The notes under the pieces are model-generated. The model was given only the letters and a program-made list of their open reading frames with translations, was not told the origin of the DNA and ran no database searches. From a bacterium (lineage in GTDB: Bacteria; Fidelibacterota; Marinisomatia; Marinisomatales; TCS55), in the NCBI GenBank assembly GCA_004321715.1, contig SGYN01000002.1, positions 52,882-116,881 of the forward strand: a DNA stretch of 64,000 nt, written 5' to 3'. Made by a program: the position numbers and the translations under genes. Shown here in pieces: positions 27,521 to 37,170 of the stretch; within the stretch, counting starts at the first letter, position 1, and each line of letters starts with the position of its first letter.

Positions 27521-30500
27521 TTACGCCTGAGTATATCCACGATTTAAATAATTCTGAAGTTTCTTATATTTGATAGTTTCATGCTGTCCACTCGGACTAA
27601 TTACCTCGACCTTTTCATTTCTACCAACTTTTTTATCTGAAATAATAGGCTTTCTTGATGCTTGTTGTGGTTGATTTTGAGATGAAGCATTTTCTTTAAC
27701 CGGCGTAAAACCTAGACCAGTAGAATCTTGGTGCTTCATTTGCATATTCCTTGCGGAGCCAGTTTGTACGGTAGGTGCCTCAGCCATGCCTTGAATTTTA
27801 GTTCTAAATAACCTCTGTAATGTTATTTGAGTAGTATTCGACATCATGTCTTTAAACATATAGAATCCTTCAGATTTATACTCTAACAAAGGATTTTTTT
27901 GTCCATATGCTCTTAGGTTAATACCTTCTCTTAACTGATCCATTGCATAGAGATGGTCTTTCCATTTTTCATCTATAGACCTTAAAACAACAAATCGCTC
28001 AAAACCACGCATTACATCTTCAGGTAATAATGATTCTCTTGCTGAATAAACCTCCATCGCTTGATCAATAATTTTATTTTTAATATTCTCAAAATCATTA
28101 TCTAAATCAAATTTATTGCGATCTATATCTATTAATAGAACTGATGAAAAATTTTGCTCTATACTTTCCCAATCCAATAGTTCATAGTTTTGATCTGAAT
28201 CATTTCCTAACTCATCATCAACATAGTCATATATTAATTCAGGGATAGAATCACGTAAGTCATTACCTTTTAGTGCGTTATTTCTTAAATCGTATACAAC
28301 TTGACGTTGTTGGTTCATGACATCATCATACTCTAATAAATGTTTCCGTATGCCAAAGTTTCGGCCTTCTACTTTCTTCTGCGCATTTTGTATAGCACGA
28401 GTTACCATTTTATGTGTAATTACCTCACCCTCTTCAATTCCCATACGATCCATAATTGATGCAACTCTTTCAGAATTAAATAAACGCATTAAATCGTCTT
28501 CTAAGCTAAGGTAAAATTGCGATGATCCAGGATCACCTTGCCTTCCAGAACGCCCACGTAATTGCAAATCTATTCTCCTTGATTCATGGCGTTCAGTTCC
28601 TAGTATATGTAACCCACCTAACTCTTTAATGCCCTCACCTAATTTAATATCTGTACCTCTACCAGCCATATTAGTCGCAATGGTTACAGCTCCTTTTTGA
28701 CCTGCTCTCGCAACAATTTCTGCTTCACCTTTATTTTGTTTTGCATTCAGAACATTATGGGGTATTCCACGTTGCTTTAACATTCTTGATAATAACTCAG
28801 AAGAGTCTACAGCTATCGTACCAACCAATGTTGGCTGTCCTTTTTTAAAACAATCTGAAATCTCATCAATTACCGCAGAATATTTTTCCCGTTTTGTTTT
28901 ATAAATTAAATCATCTCGATCATCCCTAACGATTTCTCGATGGGTAGGTATTACAACAACATCCAGACTATATATACTTCCCAGTTCTTCAGCCTCAGTT
29001 TCAGCTGTTCCAGTCATACCCGCTAGACTATCATACATACGAAAATAATTTTGAATGGTAATGGTTGCAAGAGTCTGTGTCTCTCTTTCGATTGTTACAT
29101 TTTCCTTTGCTTCTAAAGCTTGGTGAAGACCATCGCTATATCTTCGCCCAGCCAAAATTCTTCCAGTAAACTCATCAACAATCTGCACCTTTCCATTCTG
29201 GAGAACGTATTCTACATCTTTTTCATATAAAGTATAAGCGCGCAATATTTGACTGATGTTATGTATTCGCGAACTTTGTTCTGCATGCTGTTGGTGCGCC
29301 TGTTCTTTTAGTTGATTATTTTCTAATGAACTCAGTTCCTTTTTCTGATCAATCTCATGCAATAATTCACCGAGGTCTGGTATAACAAACATTTCTGGGT
29401 CATTAGGTGATAGTGATTCACGACCTTTATCCGTGATATCTATTACATGAGTTTTTTCATCAATACTAAAGTACAAGTCATCATCAACTTCATGTAATTT
29501 TTTATCTCTAATAAATTCTGATTCGATATCATGAGCTAGCTTTTTGGTTCCTTTTTCTTGAAATATTTTCATCACTTTTGGATGTTTTGGCATCCCTCGA
29601 TTTGCTTGAAGTAGTTTTAATCCAGCTTCATCTAGTTTTTCATTTTTCATATAATTAACTGCATCTGTAACTAGTTCTGTAACAAGAGCATTTTGTTTGC
29701 GAATAAGATTTTGCACCATTGGCTTCAGCTCTTTATACGTTGTATCAACAGGGGTATCTACAGAACCAGAAATAATCAAGGGTGTTCTCGCTTCATCAAT
29801 TAATACACTATCAACTTCATCAACAATTACAAACGCATGATCTCTTTGCACCTGATCATCCTTAGATAAAGACATATTATCTCGTAGATAATCAAAACCA
29901 TATTCATTGTTTGTGCCATATGTAATGTCACAGCCATATGCAGCTTTTCTTTCTGTATTATCCATGGAGTTCAAAATATGCCCTACAGTTAGGCCTAAGT
30001 TCTTATACACCTCACCCATCCATTCCGCATCTCTTTGAGCTAAGTAATCATTAACTGTAACTAGATGAGATCCTCTACCTGTAAGCGCATTCAAATACAA
30101 AGGCATTGTGGCTACAAGCGTTTTTCCTTCTCCTGTTTTCATCTCAGAAACTTTTCCTTGATGAAGAACAATTCCTCCTAAAATCTGAACATCATATGGT
30201 ATCATTTCCCATTTAATTTCTTGATTCATAACACGATAAGTTTTTCCCATCATTCTTCTACAAGTTTCTTTTACCATTGCAAATGCTTCAGGTAAGATCG
30301 TATTTAGCTTATCTTGCTCTGCTTTTAAAATATATTTTTTAGATTCTTCTTTATCGGATATCTGTTCATGTGCATATTTTTCCGCTTCTCTTCTTTTTCC
30401 TATAATCTCTTCTTTGAATTGTAGCGTCTTATTCACTAATTCTTCATCTGACTTTATTTTTAGAGATTCATATATTGTATTTACCTCATCAACAATAGGT

Positions 30501-30565
30501 AATAATGCTTTTGTATCTCGGTCCGACTTCGTTCCAAAAATTGTGGTTAAAATATTTTGTAACAT
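27521..30565 (-). CDS. secA: Preprotein translocase ATPase SecA
   Basis: 1014 residues. Walker A is TGEGKT (144-149), the Walker B/DEAD-like box is VIVDEVDSVLIDEARTPL, then come the preprotein cross-linking domain, MAGRGTDIKL, GLHILGTERHESRRID and the helical wing/scaffold with LRAYGQKNPLLEY. The insertion before the first motif (YRVMNQEIKWEMIPYDVQ) resembles Bacteroidota-type SecA. The C-terminus lacks the CxCxG zinc/SecB site; it ends with a poorly conserved linker and a basic tail (YKKLQNYLNRGYTQA). It drives export through SecYEG, with SecDF encoded elsewhere in the window. It is last in a nusB-secA gene pair. Confidence 0.97.
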   Translation of the reverse strand: MLQNILTTIFGTKSDRDTKALLPIVDEVNTIYESLKIKSDEELVNKTLQFKEEIIGKRREAEKYAHEQISDKEESKKYILKAEQDKLNTILPEAFAMVKETCRRMMGKTYRVMNQEIKWEMIPYDVQILGGIVLHQGKVSEMKTGEGKTLVATMPLYLNALTGRGSHLVTVNDYLAQRDAEWMGEVYKNLGLTVGHILNSMDNTERKAAYGCDITYGTNNEYGFDYLRDNMSLSKDDQVQRDHAFVIVDEVDSVLIDEARTPLIISGSVDTPVDTTYKELKPMVQNLIRKQNALVTELVTDAVNYMKNEKLDEAGLKLLQANRGMPKHPKVMKIFQEKGTKKLAHDIESEFIRDKKLHEVDDDLYFSIDEKTHVIDITDKGRESLSPNDPEMFVIPDLGELLHEIDQKKELSSLENNQLKEQAHQQHAEQSSRIHNISQILRAYTLYEKDVEYVLQNGKVQIVDEFTGRILAGRRYSDGLHQALEAKENVTIERETQTLATITIQNYFRMYDSLAGMTGTAETEAEELGSIYSLDVVVIPTHREIVRDDRDDLIYKTKREKYSAVIDEISDCFKKGQPTLVGTIAVDSSELLSRMLKQRGIPHNVLNAKQNKGEAEIVARAGQKGAVTIATNMAGRGTDIKLGEGIKELGGLHILGTERHESRRIDLQLRGRSGRQGDPGSSQFYLSLEDDLMRLFNSERVASIMDRMGIEEGEVITHKMVTRAIQNAQKKVEGRNFGIRKHLLEYDDVMNQQRQVVYDLRNNALKGNDLRDSIPELIYDYVDDELGNDSDQNYELLDWESIEQNFSSVLLIDIDRNKFDLDNDFENIKNKIIDQAMEVYSARESLLPEDVMRGFERFVVLRSIDEKWKDHLYAMDQLREGINLRAYGQKNPLLEYKSEGFYMFKDMMSNTTQITLQRLFRTKIQGMAEAPTVQTGSARNMQMKHQDSTGLGFTPVKENASSQNQPQQASRKPIISDKKVGRNEKVEVISPSGQHETIKYKKLQNYLNRGYTQA

Positions 30566-30587
30566 AATTTTAGTTATAATTCTCTAA

Positions 30588-31001
30588 TTAATCTGCATCA
30601 AGCTTGTTTTTATAAATTGAATCTAAAACACCATTTACAAAGCCAGAGCTATCTTCCGTGCTATAAATTTTTGCAATTTCTATTGCTTCACTAATTGAAA
30701 CTTTAGGAGGAATATCTTCATTAAAGTAAATTTCATTAATTGCGATACGCATAATTAATTGATCTAAGGTTGCAACTCTTTCCAATTTCCAATTATCTAA
30801 ATTATCAGATATTAGTTCCTCTGCCCAATTTTTATTCTCAACAATATTATTGTAAAGATCAGAAATATATAATTTAGTCTCTTCGTCAAAACTATTCCTT
30901 TCAAATATATCTAGTAGAACTTTAGCTTTTTCTTCTCCAGTAAGTGCATGGGCATATAGTGCCCCTAAGATGCTTTCTCTAGCTGTTCTACGAGGATGCA
31001 T
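30588..31001 (-). CDS. nusB: Transcription antitermination factor NusB
   Basis: 137 residues, the usual size, all helical. The N-terminal RRTARESILGALYAHAL and the C-terminal PPKVSISEAIEIAKIYST, SSGFVNGVLDSI match NusB. It binds boxA RNA with NusE (S10) in rRNA antitermination complexes. It starts 12 bases after ilvE and ends 22 before secA. Confidence 0.93.
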   Translation of the reverse strand: MHPRRTARESILGALYAHALTGEEKAKVLLDIFERNSFDEETKLYISDLYNNIVENKNWAEELISDNLDNWKLERVATLDQLIMRIAINEIYFNEDIPPKVSISEAIEIAKIYSTEDSSGFVNGVLDSIYKNKLDAD

Positions 31002-31013
31002 TACATTTCTTCA

Positions 31014-32030
31014 TTATTTTAAAGGAAATAACCAACCAAAATCATCCTTTACCTCTTCCCTCTGAATACCCACTAATATTTCTTTTAACTTTCTAGTGTA
31101 TAAACCAATTTTACCATCAGAAAGCGAATGAACTCCATCCTCATCGGCAATAGATCCAACTGGAGTAACCGATACAGCAGTACCTGTACAAAAAACTTCA
31201 TCCGAATTATATAATTCTTTCAGTGTAATGTCAGCCTCAATTGGATCCAATTCTAATTTAGCTTTTGCTATCTTCATTACAGAGTCACGCGTTACACCAT
31301 CAAGAATACTACCTCTTAATTTTGGTGTTATTAGTTTTCCATCTTTTATTAAAAATAAATTTGCTGAACCAACTTCTTCTAAAAATGTATCATCTTTTGC
31401 ATCTAGGTAAAGTACTTCATCGTACCCTTCGCTTTTAGCTTCCGTTAAAGGATATAAAGAAGCTGAATAATTTCCTATAGCCTTAGCATTACCAATTCCT
31501 TTTGGAGCAGCACGATGATAATCTTTGTTAATTTTAAGATTCAATGGTCTTACACCATCTTTAAAATAAGGCCCTACAGGAGATACAAAAATCATAAAGG
31601 TGTATTCTTCAACAGGCTTTACACCTATAGCTGGAGAAGTACCCCATACTATTGGCCGTACGTAAAGAGTTCCTTTATTTAATGGTGGAACATAATCAAT
31701 ATTATCCAAAACTGTTTCCTTAACAGCATTAATAAAAAAAGTAGTATCCATCTGCGGAATGCATAATCGCTTTGTAGATATAGCCATACGCTTAGCATTT
31801 AAATCAATTCGAAATAGAACAACTCGATTATTAACTGTCCTAAATGCTTTTGTTCCTTCAAAGCAACCTTGTCCATAATTTAAAACACCAGCAGCTGGAG
31901 ATAACTCAATTTTTCCATATGGAACTAGACCACCTTTTTGCCAGGTTTCTCCTTGCTTACAAGTGGCCGTAAACATACTTTTAGTCTCAACTACATTAAA
32001 CCCTAAGTTATCCCAATCTATTTGATCCAT
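31014..32030 (-). CDS. ilvE: Branched-chain-amino-acid aminotransferase
   Basis: 338 residues of PLP fold type IV. It has NYGQGCFEGTKAFR near the N-terminus, the PLP-Lys segment GIGNAKAIGNYSAS, EVGSANLFLI, and GSILDGVTRDSV. The arrangement matches the longer BCAT form found in Bacteroidota and eukaryotes. It interconverts Val, Leu and Ile with their keto acids. Its operon mates are an acyl-CoA dehydrogenase and a thiolase, which suggests a link to branched-chain breakdown or to acyl-CoA use. Confidence 0.93.
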   Translation of the reverse strand: MDQIDWDNLGFNVVETKSMFTATCKQGETWQKGGLVPYGKIELSPAAGVLNYGQGCFEGTKAFRTVNNRVVLFRIDLNAKRMAISTKRLCIPQMDTTFFINAVKETVLDNIDYVPPLNKGTLYVRPIVWGTSPAIGVKPVEEYTFMIFVSPVGPYFKDGVRPLNLKINKDYHRAAPKGIGNAKAIGNYSASLYPLTEAKSEGYDEVLYLDAKDDTFLEEVGSANLFLIKDGKLITPKLRGSILDGVTRDSVMKIAKAKLELDPIEADITLKELYNSDEVFCTGTAVSVTPVGSIADEDGVHSLSDGKIGLYTRKLKEILVGIQREEVKDDFGWLFPLK

Positions 32031-32033
32031 TAA

Positions 32034-33170
32034 TTAATCCTCCAATAATTCTCTTGCTATTATCATGTTCTGTATTTCAGTAGTACCTTCATAGATCTGC
32101 GTAATTTTTGCATCTCTCATTAAACGTTCTACTCCGTAATCCTGCATATATCCATAGCCTCCAAAAATTTGTACGCAATCAGTTGCAGCATCCATAGCCG
32201 TCTGCGAAGAAAAACTTTTTGCCATTGCTGCTTCTTTAGTAAAAGGTTTATGCATATCCTTTAATTTTGCAGCATTATGAATTAAAAGACGAGAGGCTTC
32301 AATATTTGTCCCCATCGATGATATCTTATCTTTTATTGCTCCAAAATCTACAATAGCACTTCCAAATTGTTTTCTTTCTTTTGCGTAGGATCTTGATTTA
32401 TCTAAAGCTGCTTGTGCAATTCCTAAAGCCTGTGATGAAATTCCGATCCTACCTCCATCAAGAGTATTTAAAGCAATACGGTACCCCTCTCCTTCCTGAC
32501 TAATTAAATTTTCAATTGGTACGCGACAATTATCAAAATGTATTTCACATGTATCTGATGAACGAATTCCTAGTTTATCTTCTTTTTTACCTAATAAAAT
32601 TCCATCAAGGTTTTTTGGAACAATAAATGCAGAAATTCCTTTATAACCTTTTGATTGATCTGTGACAGCCATTACAATCACTAAATCAGAGTTAACTCCA
32701 TTAGTGACCCAGTTCTTTGTACCATTTAATATATAATGGCTTCCATCTTTTTCTGCTACAGTTTTCATGTTACTTGCATCAGAACCAGATTGGGGTTCAC
32801 TTAAAGAGAAAGCACCTAACAAATCACCTGTTGCTAATCCTTTCAAAAATGCTTCTTTTTGGTAATCATTTCCGTAATTAACAAATATCTGACAAACTAG
32901 ACTATTATTTACAGAAACAATTACACCTGCAGATGCATCAATTCTTGATATCTCTTCGATAATCAATGAATAACAAATAGTATCCATCCCTGCACCATCC
33001 CATTCCTCGGGAACCATAATACCCATATATCCTAAATCACCCATCATTTTAACCTCTTGATGAGGAAACTCCGCATTATCATCTCTTTTGATTGCTCCAG
33101 GATCAAGATGCTTTGAAGCAAATTCTCGTGCACTTTTGCGAACTAATTCTTGTTCTTCTGTTAAAATCAA
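32034..33170 (-). CDS. Acyl-CoA dehydrogenase
   Basis: 378 residues from a TTG start at 33168-33170, which overlaps the thiolase stop (TTGA). An upstream ATG (33218) would lie inside the thiolase gene and give an unrelated leader, so TTG fits better with [18 protein letters not shown] as the N-terminus. Motifs: FSLSEPQSGSDASNM and NGTKNWVTNG (FAD and substrate), GGRIGISSQALGIAQAA, KQFGSAIVDFGAIKDKIS, and the catalytic Glu E361 in YEGTTEIQ. This places it in the short/branched-chain group; exact chain length cannot be fixed by eye. Confidence 0.93.
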   Translation of the reverse strand: MILTEEQELVRKSAREFASKHLDPGAIKRDDNAEFPHQEVKMMGDLGYMGIMVPEEWDGAGMDTICYSLIIEEISRIDASAGVIVSVNNSLVCQIFVNYGNDYQKEAFLKGLATGDLLGAFSLSEPQSGSDASNMKTVAEKDGSHYILNGTKNWVTNGVNSDLVIVMAVTDQSKGYKGISAFIVPKNLDGILLGKKEDKLGIRSSDTCEIHFDNCRVPIENLISQEGEGYRIALNTLDGGRIGISSQALGIAQAALDKSRSYAKERKQFGSAIVDFGAIKDKISSMGTNIEASRLLIHNAAKLKDMHKPFTKEAAMAKSFSSQTAMDAATDCVQIFGGYGYMQDYGVERLMRDAKITQIYEGTTEIQNMIIARELLED

Positions 33171-34354
33171 TTTAATCTTTCTATAATTAGTGCAGAGGCC
33201 TCTCCTCCACCAATGCATAAAGTTGCCAAACCAATGTTTTTCTTTTTCTGATACAATGCATGCGTTAAGGTTGTCAATATTCTAGCTCCGCTTGCTCCAA
33301 TTGGATGCCCCAAAGCAATGGCGCCTCCGTTAATATTTACTTTCTCATGGTCTAAATTATAATCATCTATTACCGACATCACCACTGGAGCAAATGCTTC
33401 ATTTATTTCCCACAAATCGATATCATCAACTTCCATATCTGATTTCAAGAGAACTTTCTTTATCGCTTCAATTGGGGCAGTAGTAAACCATTTTGGATCG
33501 TGTGCAGCAGAAGCTTGAGAAATAATACGCGCAAGAGGTTTGAAGCCCAATTCTAAGGATTTGTTTTCACTCATTAATAATAAACTCGCAGCACCATCAT
33601 TAATCTTCGAAGCATTAGCAGCAGTTATTGTACCATCTTCTTCAAAAACTGGTTTTAATGTATCCATTTTTTCAAAGTTCACTTTTTTGGGTTCTTCATC
33701 ATCACTAAATGTAACAGTATTATTTTTATTTTTTATGTCTATAGATATTATTTCATTATTAAAAATCCCTTTTTTTTGAGCATCAATTGCCCTTCGGTAA
33801 GATTCTTTTGCAAAATCATTTTGATCACTGATGGTATAATTCCGATCTCTTGCACAAATTTCTGCACAATTACCCATATGCATATCATTATATACATCCC
33901 ATAATCCATCAGATATCATGCTATCAATTAAATCTCCATGACCCAATCTATAACCATTTCTACCTTTTAAGATTAAATACGGAGCTTGACTCATATTTTC
34001 AAAACCACCAGCTATAATTACATTAGCATCCTTGACTTGAATTGCTTGTGCAGCTAACATTACAGCCTTTAATCCTGATCCACACATCTTATTTATAGTA
34101 AGACATTCAACCGTATCAGATAAGCCGGCAGCAAGTGCAGCTTGTCGAGCAGGCGCTTGACCTGTGCCTGCAGAAAGCACATTACCCATAATAACCTCAT
34201 CAATAAGTAAGTGATCGATCATAGTATCCTCTAATATTTTTGATATGACTAATGATCCTAATTTTGCAGCGGGTAGTGAGGATATAGCTCCTTGGAATGA
34301 TCCTATTGGAGACCGTTTAGCTGAAACAATAACTACGCTATTTTGTTTATTCAT
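33167..34354 (-). CDS. Thiolase (acetyl-CoA C-acetyltransferase)
   Basis: 395 residues. The nucleophile is C91 in [12 protein letters not shown], then [22 protein letters not shown] with H350, and CIGGGEAS with C380 as the second catalytic Cys. The length is typical of biosynthetic or degradative acetyl-CoA acetyltransferases. It condenses or cleaves acetoacetyl-CoA. The 3' end overlaps the acyl-CoA dehydrogenase start by 4 bases. Confidence 0.94.
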   Translation of the reverse strand: MNKQNSVVIVSAKRSPIGSFQGAISSLPAAKLGSLVISKILEDTMIDHLLIDEVIMGNVLSAGTGQAPARQAALAAGLSDTVECLTINKMCGSGLKAVMLAAQAIQVKDANVIIAGGFENMSQAPYLILKGRNGYRLGHGDLIDSMISDGLWDVYNDMHMGNCAEICARDRNYTISDQNDFAKESYRRAIDAQKKGIFNNEIISIDIKNKNNTVTFSDDEEPKKVNFEKMDTLKPVFEEDGTITAANASKINDGAASLLLMSENKSLELGFKPLARIISQASAAHDPKWFTTAPIEAIKKVLLKSDMEVDDIDLWEINEAFAPVVMSVIDDYNLDHEKVNINGGAIALGHPIGASGARILTTLTHALYQKKKNIGLATLCIGGGEASALIIERLN

Positions 34355-34399
34355 TAATTATTTAATATATATTATTTTATAGTTATTAAGCTAAATCTT

Positions 34400-35344
34400 T
34401 TACTTAGTCCTTATTGATTTATCGTAAGCAAGAATAATATCTTTTACTAATTTATGTCTAACAACATCACCCTCAGTTAGCTTTACTAATCCAATACCAT
34501 CAATTCCTTTAAGAATTTTTACTACTTGTATAAGTCCAGAATCTGTTTTCATTGGTAAGTCAATTTGTGTTATATCTCCTGTAATAATTGCTTTTGAATT
34601 AACCCCTAATCTTGTTAAAAACATTTTCATTTGCATTGGGGTTGCATTTTGAGCTTCATCTAATATCATAAATGCATTATTTAATGTTCTACCTCTCATG
34701 TATGCTAATGGAACAATCTCAATTGTTCCATCAGATAAAACCTTTTGCAATTTAGATTTTGGCATTATATCCCCCAATGCATCATAAAGGGGTGTAAGAT
34801 ATGGATCTACCTTTTCTTTTAAATCACCTGGTAAAAACCCTAAACTTTCACCAGCTTCAACAGCAGGTCGACATAATACAATACGATCAACATCGCTATT
34901 TTCAAGAGCAGCAATTGCAAATGCAACGGCTATATATGTTTTACCAGTTCCTGCAGGACCAACGCTCAATACTATATCATTTCTATTAACTATATCTATA
35001 TACGAATGTTGACCTTCAGATCGTGCAACAATAGCACCTTTTCTTCCATAATGGATTACTTCTTTAGGAAGTTGATTTTTATGCCCACTATCAATAGATA
35101 TAATATCAATTAATTGTTTCACATCTTTTAAATTAATAGAGCCTTTTCTACCTAACGTTTGTTTCATCTCATGTATAATTTCTTTTGCAAGAGGAATCTT
35201 ATTTTTGTCTCCAGAAATTTTTATAATATCATTTCTGATAACAGTTTTAACTCCAAATGAATCTTCTATTATCTTTAAGTGAGAATCTGCTGGCCCAAAC
35301 AGTACAGCTAAGTCTAGACCTCTAATATCAATTGTCTTATCCAT
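34400..35344 (-). CDS. phoH: PhoH-like ATPase
   Basis: 314 residues. The P-loop is GPAGTGKT (129-136), Walker B ILDEAQNAT, and the segment PGDLKEKVDPYLTPLYDAL is typical of the PhoH/YbeZ family. The N-terminal ~80 residues have a KH-like pattern. Homologues act in RNA metabolism, usually next to ybeY, which is not seen here. It is the first gene of the minus-strand run phoH-thiolase-ACAD-ilvE-nusB-secA, with a 98-base divergent gap to the TatT-like gene. Confidence 0.92.
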   Translation of the reverse strand: MDKTIDIRGLDLAVLFGPADSHLKIIEDSFGVKTVIRNDIIKISGDKNKIPLAKEIIHEMKQTLGRKGSINLKDVKQLIDIISIDSGHKNQLPKEVIHYGRKGAIVARSEGQHSYIDIVNRNDIVLSVGPAGTGKTYIAVAFAIAALENSDVDRIVLCRPAVEAGESLGFLPGDLKEKVDPYLTPLYDALGDIMPKSKLQKVLSDGTIEIVPLAYMRGRTLNNAFMILDEAQNATPMQMKMFLTRLGVNSKAIITGDITQIDLPMKTDSGLIQVVKILKGIDGIGLVKLTEGDVVRHKLVKDIILAYDKSIRTK

Positions 35345-35442
35345 CTTATAAAATTAAATATTAATTTATGTTATAATTATTATTATCCATTATTAATTAA
35401 TCCCTTGTTTAAATAATTTTAATACAATAAAAACCTATTGAA

Positions 35443-36297
35443 ATGAAAAATTTATACATATTAACGATTGCCGTGATTTTACTGATTAATTGTAGTTATC
35501 TACCTACAAAATCAAATAACAATAAAATGAATGTAATATCTCTGATTAATCAGGGTAATGCATATTGGGGGAAAAGAGCTAACCATAAAAGCGCAAAATT
35601 AGCAGTATTATTTTATAAGAAAGCTTTCGAAATAAATAAGGCAGATGTAGATCTAGCGGCATCGCTTAGTAAAGCATATTTTTTTCAAGCAAACTACCTC
35701 GAATCAGATTTAAATAAACGCGATACTTTATTTTTGAAGGGCGCTGAATCAGCATTGACAGGTTTTGAAAATTCCGAATTCTATCAATCATTTATAGATA
35801 CAACAAAATTTGAAATTAACGAAATTAAATTGGAAGCAATTAAGAAAGCGCCAATTGAAACAATTGGTGTTCTATTTTGGTGGTCATTTAACCAAGGGAA
35901 ATTCTTAATTAATAAACCAGTTATAGATAGAATCAATTCAAGAGAAATACTTGAGGTCGCAATGCATCGAATTTCAACATTAGATGAAGATTATTATTAT
36001 GGAGGACCTACAAGATTTTTTGGTATGTTTTATTCAAGATTACCTGGCGTGCCCCTTGATAGGGCTAAATTAAATTTTGATCAATCTTTACAGCATAATC
36101 CAAACTTTTTTGGAACAAAATTTCTAAGATCACGATACTTCCATACTAAACTAGGAAATCGTGAATTATTTGAAGAAGATTTACAATTTATTATTAATGG
36201 AGACCCGTCATTGTTACCGGATGCTATGCCAGAGAATCTTTTTGAACAACAAAAAGCTAAAAAATTATTACGAGATGCTACTATTCTTTTTGAATGA
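35443..36297 (+). CDS. TatT-like lipoprotein (TRAP-transporter T-component family)
   Basis: 284 residues with a lipoprotein signal: a hydrophobic stretch ending LLINC (C17). All-helical TPR-like repeats follow (FYKKAFEINKADVDLAASLSKAY). The signature YYGGPTRFFGMFYSRLPG and RAKLNFDQSLQHNPNF, FLRSRYF matches the TatT family. TatT homologues work with TRAP P/Q subunits, but no other TRAP gene is nearby. It is a single-gene unit on the plus strand, facing a convergent nucleoside-phosphorylase gene. Confidence 0.75.
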   Translation: MKNLYILTIAVILLINCSYLPTKSNNNKMNVISLINQGNAYWGKRANHKSAKLAVLFYKKAFEINKADVDLAASLSKAYFFQANYLESDLNKRDTLFLKGAESALTGFENSEFYQSFIDTTKFEINEIKLEAIKKAPIETIGVLFWWSFNQGKFLINKPVIDRINSREILEVAMHRISTLDEDYYYGGPTRFFGMFYSRLPGVPLDRAKLNFDQSLQHNPNFFGTKFLRSRYFHTKLGNRELFEEDLQFIINGDPSLLPDAMPENLFEQQKAKKLLRDATILFE

Positions 36298-36318
36298 ATT
36301 AGTAAAAATCATTCAAAA
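36287..36318. terminator. Palindrome spanning both stop codons of a convergent gene pair
   Basis: TTTTGAATGA (36288-36297) and TCATTCAAAA (36309-36318) are perfect 10-bp arms with an 11-base loop. Each arm contains the last codons and the TGA stop of one gene, so both proteins end Phe-Glu. It could act as a weak bidirectional terminator; the stem is AT-rich. Confidence 0.4.
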
Positions 36319-36899
36319 TGTTCAATTATATTAGATATAGAATCTAATTTTGTTCGTATCAATTTTTTAATATTCAAATTAGACCAATCTGTAATGTTCA
36401 TATGGTCTGAAACAATTTTTAAGATCTTAATTTTAGATACATCAAAATATTTTATTGCAGTTTCAGTGATCACTGCTGCTTCCATATCAACTAATTCTTT
36501 ATAAATATTATTATCATTTGTATAAATATTTTTTTCTACAGTTATTAACCCAATTTTATCAATATCAATTCCATCTTTAATAGCAAAAAAATATTTACTC
36601 TTAGAAAATTCACTAGATAATTTCTCTATAAAATACATCTTTCCTATTTCAGTAGAATAAGGACTTCCCCCTGCAATACCAATGTTTATTAAAATACTAT
36701 CAGAATTATATACTCTTTCTAGATAAATAGGTAATGTATCTATAACTTTTTTTCTACCAACTCCCGTTATTAAAAGACTATATTTATTATTCACATAAAC
36801 TTTTAAATCAGATTGTTTTTTGTCTCTAGATAAATTATAAAAGTCTATAATTGGCTTAGCCTCATCCTGCAAAGCTGTAATAATAATTTTATTTACCAT
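36309..36899 (-). CDS. Nucleoside phosphorylase-superfamily protein
   Basis: 196 residues, shorter than most MTA/SAH nucleosidases (~230). Visible motifs: IIITALQDEAKPII at the N-terminus, LLITGVGRKK, ILINIGIAGG, and the base/ribose-binding VDMEAAVITETA with the conserved Glu, then KIVSDHM with the catalytic Asp of the superfamily. It may cleave or phosphorolyse a nucleoside such as MTA, SAH or futalosine; which one cannot be told. It starts 6 bases after the small membrane-protein gene. Confidence 0.75.
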   Translation of the reverse strand: MVNKIIITALQDEAKPIIDFYNLSRDKKQSDLKVYVNNKYSLLITGVGRKKVIDTLPIYLERVYNSDSILINIGIAGGSPYSTEIGKMYFIEKLSSEFSKSKYFFAIKDGIDIDKIGLITVEKNIYTNDNNIYKELVDMEAAVITETAIKYFDVSKIKILKIVSDHMNITDWSNLNIKKLIRTKLDSISNIIEHFE

Positions 36900-36905
36900 A
36901 AATAT

Positions 36906-37130
36906 TTATTTCTTAAATATTAAACCCACAGAATATCCAGCAATATTTATAATAATATCCATTATCTTATTTGTTATCGTTTCGATTGCAAAGTTAAATG
37001 GAATAAATAGTTCAATTATTTCCCAGCCAACAGATAAAAATAAAAATAATGGCCAGTTTTTATTAAAATATTTACCATACACGAACCATATAATAAAATG
37101 AATAATTGAATAATGATTGATGATAGTCAT
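36906..37130 (-). CDS. Small VanZ-like membrane protein
   Basis: 74 residues with three hydrophobic segments. The spacing of W35-E36, a T-N-K-I-M-D motif and N-I-A-G-Y near the C-terminus resembles the second half of VanZ-type proteins. It is adjacent (6 bases) to the nucleoside-phosphorylase-like gene and 40 bases downstream of aspS, in the same direction. The function is unknown and a family name is not secure. Confidence 0.5.
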   Translation of the reverse strand: MTIINHYSIIHFIIWFVYGKYFNKNWPLFLFLSVGWEIIELFIPFNFAIETITNKIMDIIINIAGYSVGLIFKK

Positions 37131-37170
37131 AATATCAGCATTGTATTATAAAAAATGCGTTGAAAAGGAA

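Noticed and set aside
33171..33218. Upstream ATG (33218) as start of the acyl-CoA dehydrogenase gene
   Set aside because: It lies inside the thiolase gene and would add an unrelated leader (MHWWRRGLC...). The TTG at 33168-33170 gives the normal family N-terminus.
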